Origin: Leptothermofonsia sichuanensis E412
Lineage (GTDB): Bacteria; Cyanobacteriota; Cyanobacteriia; Leptolyngbyales; Leptolyngbyaceae
Assembly (NCBI RefSeq): GCF_019891175.1
Contig: NZ_CP072600.1
Coordinates: 3,596,001 to 3,660,000 of the forward strand
Direction of reading: 5' to 3'
DNA: 64,000 bases
Below, one piece after another: positions 53,425 to 60,292 of this stretch. Made by a program: the position numbers and the translations under genes. How positions within the stretch are numbered: position 1 is the first letter of the stretch; each line of letters opens with the position of its first letter. The notes under the pieces were generated by a model that worked only from the letters and a program-made list of their open reading frames with translations, ran no database searches and was not told the origin of the DNA.

Positions 53425-53514
53425 TGGTTGGGCTGAATCGCTGTATGAATTGAACTTCTTCAATTCATACAACGCTCAATCAACGCTCAATTCATACCCA
53501 CAATCAGCAATGCC
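53425..53514 (+). repeat. Family A MITE-like repeat, copy A8
   Basis: Starts ~20 bp after the glycosyltransferase stop. Contains gtatgaattgaacttcttcaattcatac as a hairpin (53443-53470 region), a second tcaattcatac, and the right end acaatcagcaatgcc (53500-53514). Confidence 0.75.
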
Positions 53515-53535
53515 GATTTTTTGTGGTTACTAAGG

Positions 53536-53660
53536 GATGAGGTTTTAATAACCTGAAAAATTTCACCACAGAGACACAGAGGGCACAAAGAAATGGCTCT
53601 CTGTTCTCTGTGCCTCTATGGTGTGCCTCTATGGTAGAGTTTAAGGTTTTCGGTTCTGGA
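53536..53660. repeat. Family D dispersed repeat, copy D3
   Basis: About 125 bp with aataacctgaaaaatttcacc, cacagagacacagag and a matching ctctgtgcctctatgg arm, ending in ggttttcggttc. A duplicated gtgcctctatggt (13 bp, twice in tandem near 53610-53635) is peculiar to this copy. Confidence 0.75.
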
Positions 53661-53688
53661 CCTGTTCCCCTGGCCCGGTTCTTCCATG

Positions 53689-54963
53689 TCAGGTAGAGCC
53701 AGGAACCAGAACCGTCAAACCATCGGGAATACATTCCACTTCAATGGGAGTGGTGCCAATAATTTCGCCGTCAACGACGACTTTTTGGGGTGGCTCGGTC
53801 GTCACGGTGATCCGCCGGGTACGGCCATGAACCACATTTTTCTGCTGAATTCCACCCGTCTTGACTAAAGCGCTTCCCAGCATCTTTAGCATCGTGGTCA
53901 CCGCCTGAAGTTTGGTTTCAGCCGTGGCGATTGTCACATCTAGCAAGCCATCATCCATGACAACCTCTCCTGCCCCCTGAGCCAGGACAGATGTGGGAGG
54001 AGCGGCATTGGCAATCGTAATGGCATTTGCCTGGATAGTATAGTTTTCTCCTTCTGCATCAATGAAGGCATCAAATAAAACGCCTTCACTCAGCATTTCC
54101 CAACCCGCCATCAGATAAGCCATGGCTCCCCACCGATCCTTTAGCTCCCGGCTGGCACGTTCAATGGTTTCAGCTTCGTAACCAATTCCCGCCAGCAGGA
54201 TCATGGGCATACCGTTACAACGGGCAACATCTACTGTGCGAGTCTTTCCTGCCAGAATCACCTGACAGGCATTCCTGATCGGCAGCAATTGGGGAATACC
54301 GAGCGCAACAGAAAAGGCGTTGGCGGTGCCCCTGGGGATGATGCCAAGGGGGATGCCGGTGCTGATCAGTTCTCCGGCAACGGAAGAGACGGTTCCATCT
54401 CCACCAGACGCAATGATCATATCTACGCCCATTGCGATCGCTTCCCGGGCTAACTGGGCAGAATCGATATCCAGCGTGGTTTCGCACACTTTCAGGTCAA
54501 GATGGGGGTCCAGTAGTTGCTTAATTAAATCCAGTTCCTGTTCCGCATTGCCCTGACCCGCGACCGGGTTGAAGATGAGATGAGCTACCAGCGTTTTGGC
54601 CAGGCGAGTTGCGATCGCCCTGGCGGTTGCCAGATTTGTGGCTAGAGGGACATTGTGAACGTTACAAATTCGTAAAAGAGACTGGATATCCGGTTCATGG
54701 GGTTGGGCATAAAGTGGATCAACCAGAAAAATAACCGCCGTGACCTTGCCCTCCGCCACCTCAGCCGCAATCTGAGCCGTGCCCCCCTCCGGTCCTGGCA
54801 GTTTTTGCTCAACGGTTAACTCGGTGTTGGCTTGAAGGCGCTGTCCTGTTGTTCCGGTAGCAATCAGGCGATAGCGTGCCAGTACTGGAGCATGTTGCAA
54901 CGCAAACTGGACAATTTCGTCTTTCTTAGCGTCGTGGGCAATCAGGGCAATGGTGGTGGGCAT
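53689..54963 (-). CDS. Methylglyoxal synthase fused to a diacylglycerol/YegS-type lipid kinase
   Basis: 424 residues. Residues 1-120 match methylglyoxal synthase (MgsA): ALIAHDAKKDEIV, ATGTTGQRL, LPGPEGGTAQIAAEVAEGK, FLVDPLYAQPHEPDIQSLLR and NVPLATNLATA, with the catalytic Asp/His region intact to the eye. Residues ~130-424 match DAGK/YegS lipid kinases: FNPVAGQGNAEQELDLI, the ASGGDGTVSSVAGEL nucleotide loop, IPRGTANAFSVALGIP and DVARCNG. Such fusions are annotated in several cyanobacteria. MgsA converts dihydroxyacetone phosphate to methylglyoxal. The lipid-kinase half would phosphorylate a lipid such as diacylglycerol. Why the two are joined is unknown. Confidence 0.9.
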   Translation of the reverse strand: MPTTIALIAHDAKKDEIVQFALQHAPVLARYRLIATGTTGQRLQANTELTVEQKLPGPEGGTAQIAAEVAEGKVTAVIFLVDPLYAQPHEPDIQSLLRICNVHNVPLATNLATARAIATRLAKTLVAHLIFNPVAGQGNAEQELDLIKQLLDPHLDLKVCETTLDIDSAQLAREAIAMGVDMIIASGGDGTVSSVAGELISTGIPLGIIPRGTANAFSVALGIPQLLPIRNACQVILAGKTRTVDVARCNGMPMILLAGIGYEAETIERASRELKDRWGAMAYLMAGWEMLSEGVLFDAFIDAEGENYTIQANAITIANAAPPTSVLAQGAGEVVMDDGLLDVTIATAETKLQAVTTMLKMLGSALVKTGGIQQKNVVHGRTRRITVTTEPPQKVVVDGEIIGTTPIEVECIPDGLTVLVPGST

Positions 54964-54970
54964 AAACTTT

Positions 54971-55055
54971 CTCCCCTCTCTCCTCTTTCCTCTCTCCTCT
55001 TTCCTCTCTCTTCTTTCCTCTCTCCTCTTTCCTCTCTCCTCTCCCCTCTCTCCCT
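54971..55055. repeat. Pyrimidine-rich simple repeat (CTCTCCTCTTTCCT type)
   Basis: About 85 bp of C and T only, largely a 14-bp unit ctctcctctttcct repeated about four times with small changes. It fills the spacer between two minus-strand genes, and would appear as a purine tract in the mRNA upstream of the lipid-kinase fusion gene, a few bases before its ATG (agaaag immediately precedes). Confidence 0.85.
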
Positions 55056-55065
55056 ACCATCTTCC

Positions 55066-58000
55066 TCACCAGCCAATTTGGGTAGGGGCAAGGGGTTCTA
55101 TGTCTGGGTCGTAGCCACCGACCTGGTTAGTGCGCAGTATCCAGACTAGCGCGTTTTGTTTGAGAAATTGTCTGGCGATTACCTCGCTGGCAAGGCGGGG
55201 GATTAACGTCCGCCAACTGATTAATCCCCTCAATAAGCCTTCAAAGAAGTGTTCTTCCGGACTGATGCCGAGCATGTGTTTATTCTCTACCCAGTCAGCA
55301 CGGGCTGTTCCCAGGGGCAGCAATTTTCGTCGAATATCTCTGGATAACTGCACCAGTTGGGCATATCGTTCTGCTTCGCCAGGATCATCCTGCATCCAGG
55401 TTTGCAGTTGAGGATTGGTCTTAAAGGAATCAAACAATCGTTTCAGCGCCATGTAGAGGGCCTGGTTAGAGTCCTGAACACAGTTATTTGCTGGTCCCAC
55501 ATAGGTGCCTCCGGTGCCGTCTCCGATGCGGTAGCGGGCAACCATTTCTTCCAGTTGTTCCAGCAGTCCGTCCAGCACAGAGCGGTGGACGCCGTTGATA
55601 TCAAAGTCATCGGTAAATGCCCCCAGTTTGATCAGGATATCGGCTGTGGGGCGGGACCCCATCCAACCAAACTGGCGATCGCCCAAAAAGCGATTCCATG
55701 CCACTTTTCCAGCCACAATGCCATCGACGTTATGGGTATAGACCTGGTAGTAGGTGATGTTAAACATCAGTTCATCTGCCAGGGGTTCACGCACGACCTC
55801 TGCCACCCCATAGGCAAAGTGCCCAAAGAAAAGGGGACTTTTGGCTGGAGGCTCCCGCTTTTTGCCGCCAATGCCGCCATAAAGGTGCATCAGTAGAGTG
55901 CGGGTTCCCTCCTGCCATTGAGCCAGCACGGGTTGCAGGTCTGTCTCCACCGGACTCAGTAGCACAGACCGGATCTTGCCCTTTTGCCCCTTCACCTTCC
56001 ACATTTGCCGTTTTAAGTAGTTCCAGGTGGCGGACCTGCCCACCACAAACTCATCCGGCTGGAGTCGTAGCAAAGCACGGGGTGCCAGGGATTGCACCAC
56101 AAACGCCCCAGTTGCATCTTTTGCGCCATAAATATACCAGCCCCATTCATTGGGGGGCGATTTCTCTATTCCCTGGTTGCTGGCTGGAAAAATTCCATTC
56201 ACATCCACAATCACCTGGGGAATGCGAACAATTTCCTCAACTCCGTCAAACTGGCGGGAAGCAGGATTGAAATGCACAACGTGGAAATGATCTGGAGTCT
56301 GGGAGAAGGGGGCTGGGGAATGGGAAGGGGATGAGGGTAAGGCACTGTGGGGGACTGAACTGCGATCGCAGACGGGTCCCAAAATTTTTACAAGGGCATA
56401 ATACCGGCCCGTAATTTGAATTGGTTCAGTGGCGATCGTTAGAACGCAGGCAGGTTGACCGGCAGCCCAAATCGTTTTTCCATCTGCTCCGGTGCGCATC
56501 TGCTCTCCGGTTCTCCCATTTCCGATTTCCTCCACAACGGGATCTTCCAGCATCACAATGACATCATCAACGGGGTGCGCTCCTGCCAGAGACTCCAGAG
56601 GATCAACCTGTTGCCAGTGATTTAAGCGGAACGGATGAACACATCCCTGCTGCTGGCTGTAGATGGCTTCCTGGCTAAAATGCACATCCTTCTTCACTGC
56701 ATTCAGGTAATGTTGAACGCTGGCAGACTTTCTCCAGCACAGTGGAACAATGTGTCCAACCAGATGCCTGTGATCTGGGGGAGCGTGATGAACTTCAAAC
56801 AGGACTCCCCGCACGTACTGGCGCTGGGTCTGTTCAGGTAGAATGAGCCGTCCCATCCAGGGTGCGATCGCCCGGTACAGGTCAGGGTCAACCCCCTGGT
56901 CCAGCGGATAGTGACCAGGTTGATTGAATGCCGCCTGAATGTAGCGATCATAATTGCCAGCTTCTGCCCAGTGAATTCGCTGGGTCAGTGGCGAAATGCC
57001 CTGAATAATGCCAGCAATCATTTCTACCGTCTGCTGTAAGTGAGTGCGTCCGTCAGGCAGATATGCCTCTGCCCCATAGGGACCCTGTGCTCCATTGTGA
57101 CCAACGGCTCCCAGGGAAATAAAGCTGATCTTGCCACGCCGTTTTGCCCGGTTCCAATAAGAGAGGGGAAAGAGTTTCCATCGTTTTGGAAACAGAATTG
57201 GACCTTCTTTTTCAACCAAATCTTTTTCACCAGAAATATAATACAAATGCTCTAAAAGCAGAATGTTATGGTTGCCACTAACCACCCCTGACAGAGCAAT
57301 CACTTCAATCGGTGCGTTCAACGCTCGCTTCACGTAAGGAGCAGAACCCACTGCCACCTGTGCTCCACCACTGTAGCCCAGGAGGGTAATCGGGGTGCGA
57401 CTTTCCGGCTGGTAACCGTGATTGATCAAACTGTTATAGATGACCTGCGCTATTCCTTGATTGTAAATGGGGCCATAACGCTGATCGGCTGAAACACTGA
57501 CAGCCAGAATGTTCCGAATGTTAATCGTTGCTCCAATCAACAGACCTAAAATGCCACCAGACTCGGTCATTTGAAAGCGGTCAGCTAATTGCCAGAACCA
57601 GGACATGAGCCGATTTTGGGTCAGCGGACGATTCATCACGGAGTAGGGCATGATGCCCTTGATCAGCACAATATCATCCGGGAGGGCGATCGCCAGTTCC
57701 TCTAAAAACTGCTCAACTTCAGGCAAATACTTGTGCTGCGCCTGAGAAATACCATCCAGGTAAATGACATAGCGAGACACTTCCCCATCCAGAGGAAAAG
57801 GCTCCGCCAGTGTTCCTGGATTCAAAGCGGTATTAATCTCATCTCCATACCAGCCTGCCCACCAACCCAGGGCTTCCAGAGGAGCCAGCAAGGCGGCAAA
57901 TGTGACACCCACAAAACCAAACCAGACTAATTCAAACGTCAGCTCCCAGGTGGCATCTAGAGACACAAAACTACGATTCCAAAACAATCCACGCACCTGC

Positions 58001-58071
58001 GCAAGGGTCAAAACACAAAGGCAGGCAAGAATAGTAATACCTACAAACTTAACGATTCTTCGGTGCGGCAT
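55066..58071 (-). CDS. Large membrane-anchored alpha/beta-hydrolase-like protein
   Basis: 1001 residues. Two N-terminal membrane helices (about 8-26 and 44-66; ITILACLCVLTLAQV, ELVWFGFVGVTFAALLAPLE) precede a soluble part. There ITLLGYSGGAQVAVGSAPY (about 225-245) is a G-x-S-x-G nucleophile elbow typical of lipases/esterases, with VIYLDGISQAQHKYLPEVEQ before it. The C-terminal third includes GPANNCVQDSNQALYMALKR (about 860), containing a Cys in an NC-like setting that might be another catalytic site; this is speculative. Residues ~570-594 (SSVPHSALPSSPSHSPAP) look like a translated repeat insertion. It precedes no obvious enzyme partner, but a Yip1 gene lies upstream on the same strand across a 316-bp spacer. 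Confidence 0.82.
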   Translation of the reverse strand: MPHRRIVKFVGITILACLCVLTLAQVRGLFWNRSFVSLDATWELTFELVWFGFVGVTFAALLAPLEALGWWAGWYGDEINTALNPGTLAEPFPLDGEVSRYVIYLDGISQAQHKYLPEVEQFLEELAIALPDDIVLIKGIMPYSVMNRPLTQNRLMSWFWQLADRFQMTESGGILGLLIGATINIRNILAVSVSADQRYGPIYNQGIAQVIYNSLINHGYQPESRTPITLLGYSGGAQVAVGSAPYVKRALNAPIEVIALSGVVSGNHNILLLEHLYYISGEKDLVEKEGPILFPKRWKLFPLSYWNRAKRRGKISFISLGAVGHNGAQGPYGAEAYLPDGRTHLQQTVEMIAGIIQGISPLTQRIHWAEAGNYDRYIQAAFNQPGHYPLDQGVDPDLYRAIAPWMGRLILPEQTQRQYVRGVLFEVHHAPPDHRHLVGHIVPLCWRKSASVQHYLNAVKKDVHFSQEAIYSQQQGCVHPFRLNHWQQVDPLESLAGAHPVDDVIVMLEDPVVEEIGNGRTGEQMRTGADGKTIWAAGQPACVLTIATEPIQITGRYYALVKILGPVCDRSSVPHSALPSSPSHSPAPFSQTPDHFHVVHFNPASRQFDGVEEIVRIPQVIVDVNGIFPASNQGIEKSPPNEWGWYIYGAKDATGAFVVQSLAPRALLRLQPDEFVVGRSATWNYLKRQMWKVKGQKGKIRSVLLSPVETDLQPVLAQWQEGTRTLLMHLYGGIGGKKREPPAKSPLFFGHFAYGVAEVVREPLADELMFNITYYQVYTHNVDGIVAGKVAWNRFLGDRQFGWMGSRPTADILIKLGAFTDDFDINGVHRSVLDGLLEQLEEMVARYRIGDGTGGTYVGPANNCVQDSNQALYMALKRLFDSFKTNPQLQTWMQDDPGEAERYAQLVQLSRDIRRKLLPLGTARADWVENKHMLGISPEEHFFEGLLRGLISWRTLIPRLASEVIARQFLKQNALVWILRTNQVGGYDPDIEPLAPTQIGW

Positions 58072-58387
58072 GGATCGGGAGAGGAGAGTGAGGAGAGTAG
58101 CGAGAAGTGAGGAGTGAGGGGAGTAGTTGGGTGTTCGTTGTTAGAGAGAAGGGAAGGGTTGACTTCAAGATGAAATCTGGTTGGCTGACATCTCTTGTTT
58201 CAATACTCTTTTGCATCGAAAAGGGAATCAGAAGGTTCCGCTTCTTGTAGCAGTGGCAGAGCCACCTGGAGGGCATTGCTAGATAGGGCCTGGCAACAAG
58301 TTGGTTAACTTTCAACGTTCAATTTTCAATTTCCAACGTTCAACCTTCAACGTTCAATTTCCAACTCTATCTCCGCGCAATTACTCA
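58072..58387. repeat. Spacer with purine tract and CAACGTTCAA repeats
   Basis: 316 bp. A purine-rich tract (58075-58125: gagaggagagtgaggagagt...) adjoins the start of the 1001-residue gene. At 58308-58372 the unit (tt)caacgttcaa(tttc) is repeated several times. No gene recognised. Confidence 0.65.
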
Positions 58388-59035
58388 TTATCCCTCTCTT
58401 GCTCCGGGGTATTTTCCATCTTCATCTTCCATGTCTTTTAAGTCAGTTACCAGATTAACCCCGGCAGCAGTGTTTGAAAGCCAGCGGCCAATTTTTGTAA
58501 TCGGTCGCCCAATGGTGCGCTGGATGATTTGAAGGGCAGCCCAGCCCAGGGCACCACACCAGAATGCCTGCCAGATGCTTAAACCCATAACCGCTTTCAT
58601 GCCGGTCAGATAGGCAAGAAAGCTCCATACTGGCAGGATGATGGAGAGGGGCATTCCCAGATAAGGAAGGGCAACAAAAATGCTGAGGGTTTGGGGGGCG
58701 TAGGCTAACGCAACTGTCCGGATGATGGCGTTCGCAGAATCTTTTTTGCCCAGGATAAATTCTGTGACCAGCCAGGTGCTGACGCTCCAAAACCAGACAC
58801 CAACTGCAAACAATACAGCACCAATGACCAGGCTGAACGCAAACCTCAAAGGCTTGACCCGGTTTGCAAACAGAATAATGCCCTGACCAACTGCCTGCGA
58901 AAATCCGGCAAGCAGCACGACAGCCGTTGCAATTACGCCACCCAGAGGGAGCGTCTGAATCTGTTGAAATGCCTCTGGCTTGAGGGCGATCGCTCCCCGC
59001 AGTAATTCCCAAAAATACTCAAGTACGGTCTCCAT
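58388..59035 (-). CDS. Yip1 domain membrane protein
   Basis: About 215 residues from METVLEYFWELLRGAIALKP at 59035. The frame is open to 59095, but the extra 20 residues (Ser/Leu/Phe/His-rich) are encoded by purine-rich repeat DNA (59045-59110), so they are excluded. Five hydrophobic segments and the fold order match Yip1-type bacterial proteins: GGVIATAVVLLAGFSQAVGQG, FAFSLVIGAVLFAVGVWFWS, TVALAYAPQTLSIFVALPYL and MGLSIWQAFWCGALGWAAL. Function unknown; in eukaryotes Yip1 works in membrane trafficking. The tail is charged (DMEDEDGKYPGAREG). Confidence 0.85.
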   Translation of the reverse strand: METVLEYFWELLRGAIALKPEAFQQIQTLPLGGVIATAVVLLAGFSQAVGQGIILFANRVKPLRFAFSLVIGAVLFAVGVWFWSVSTWLVTEFILGKKDSANAIIRTVALAYAPQTLSIFVALPYLGMPLSIILPVWSFLAYLTGMKAVMGLSIWQAFWCGALGWAALQIIQRTIGRPITKIGRWLSNTAAGVNLVTDLKDMEDEDGKYPGAREG

Positions 59036-59180
59036 TGATGGTGGGTGGATGAGGAGGAAGGAGTGAGAGGTGAGGAGGAAGGGGCGAGAAGACAAGGGGG
59101 AGGAGGGAGGGATATTGCTTTGTGTCCTTTGTGTCCTTTGTGCCTTTGTGGTTAATTCTACAGATTATAAAACTCAATCC

Positions 59181-59501
59181 TCAATCTTCTGGTAACCACA
59201 GGTAATCGGGCAGATGGATGCGTCCCTGTGGGTCAAACTGGATGCCCTCTGCCTCTAGCCGCGATCGCTGCAAATGATCAGAGCCGTGACGTACAGGAGA
59301 CCCCGATACCTGCCCTTTGGCATTAATCACCCGATGCCAGGGGATGTCTGAGTCCGGTGCCACCCGGTACAGGGCATAGCCCACCAACCGTGCCCTCCCT
59401 GGTAACCCTGCCAGTTCCGCCACCAACCCATAGGTGGTGATTTTTCCGTAGGGAATCTGACAAACAACCGCGTAGATACGATCGTAATTAGACACCCCCA
59501 T
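59181..59501 (-). CDS. Alkyltransferase-like protein (MGMT family without catalytic Cys)
   Basis: 106 residues from the ATG at 59501. The DNA-binding fold of O6-methylguanine methyltransferase is clear: IYAVVCQIPYGKITTYGLVA, GRARLVGYALYRVAPDSDIP, WHRVINAKGQVSG. The active-site PCHRV of true MGMT reads PWHRV here, so the protein cannot accept alkyl groups and belongs to the alkyltransferase-like (ATL) class. ATLs bind O6-alkylguanine and channel it to nucleotide excision repair. The start overlaps the 3' end of the upstream exonuclease gene by 14 bp, so the two are co-expressed. A longer frame to 59630 lies within that gene and is rejected. Confidence 0.92.
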   Translation of the reverse strand: MGVSNYDRIYAVVCQIPYGKITTYGLVAELAGLPGRARLVGYALYRVAPDSDIPWHRVINAKGQVSGSPVRHGSDHLQRSRLEAEGIQFDPQGRIHLPDYLWLPED

Positions 59502-60186
59502 AGCCCCCTGCCCGGCGCCAGAATACAGCAACTCGTTCCTGCCATTGCTGCCAGTAGTGGGCAAGGGCTTCCGGCTCGAACCAGAAAACCTCGGCAGGCT
59601 GGTTGGGGATGGCGATCGCCAGCAGGGCATGGTCCAGGTTCACGTCATGGTCGCGGTAGCAATGGTTGACGGCACCCCAATAAGCGACTACTTGCAGGGG
59701 ATAATCGTTCAGATGGTCCAGGGAATGTTTGGGGCGATCGGCGGTCTTCCATTCGCAGAGGCAGGGAACCCCCTGGTAGCTGGCAACACAATCTGCTTTG
59801 CCAGCGTAACCCAGATTGTAGTGAAATACCGTACCTTCCACCAATCGCACCTGGTCAACTGCCTGCAAGACTGGTTTGATGCTTTCCCAATAGGGGCGAA
59901 TACCATCTGGGCAGACGACGGATTCTCCTTGCAGATAGCGTTCAACCTGTTTGTGGGTGCCCGTTCCGCGTCGGCTGGCTGTGGTGCTGATGCGGGTGGC
60001 TGCTTCCATTCCCAGCTGTTGCTGCCAGCGTGCCAGAGCTTGCCGCTGCTCCAGCGAGCGAGTGGCATTCAAAATGGTGCTGACGCTGGGGAGACGATAG
60101 CCGCGATCGTCCACATAGTACTGCTGCCCACGCTGCCGAATTTGTCTGGCACGGTAACTGGGAAGCGGGCTAAAGTCAGAGGTCAT
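59488..60186 (-). CDS. PD-(D/E)XK family exonuclease (MGME1/RecB-like)
   Basis: 232 residues. RLPSVSTILNATRSLEQRQAL at the N terminus and ASRRGTGTHKQVERYLQGE (His of the first motif) lead to the catalytic block: LGYAGKADCVASYQG (metal-binding Asp), then PCLCEWKTADRP (E-x-K). QVVAYWGAVNHCY follows, as in the MGME1/RecB-like exonuclease clan. Likely a single-strand DNA exonuclease in repair or recombination, cytoplasmic. It shares a 14-bp overlap with the ATL gene downstream. The upstream spacer carries family F copy F2. Confidence 0.88.
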   Translation of the reverse strand: MTSDFSPLPSYRARQIRQRGQQYYVDDRGYRLPSVSTILNATRSLEQRQALARWQQQLGMEAATRISTTASRRGTGTHKQVERYLQGESVVCPDGIRPYWESIKPVLQAVDQVRLVEGTVFHYNLGYAGKADCVASYQGVPCLCEWKTADRPKHSLDHLNDYPLQVVAYWGAVNHCYRDHDVNLDHALLAIAIPNQPAEVFWFEPEALAHYWQQWQERVAVFWRRAGGYGGV

Positions 60187-60196
60187 AGTAATTCAA

Positions 60197-60244
60197 GGGT
60201 TATTATTTTGGGGGGTTTCAACTCACAAAATAATTCCTGACAGT
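60197..60244 (-). repeat. Family F partial copy F2
   Basis: Reverse complement reads ctgtcaggaattattttgtg and ccaaaataataaccctt, matching the inner 48 bp of 19575-19672 at about 41 of 48 positions. The terminal ctagtggt repeats are not present here. It lies between the TIR-WD40 stop and the exonuclease start. Confidence 0.7.
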
Positions 60245-60292
60245 TGCAATTTCCAGAGGTTTCCGTTGGCTACTGCGCCAAATTTCCCTGAG

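Noticed and set aside
59499-59630. Longer MGMT-like protein starting at 59630
   Set aside because: The extra 43 residues fall inside the exonuclease gene in another frame; homology to ATL starts at the ATG at 59501.
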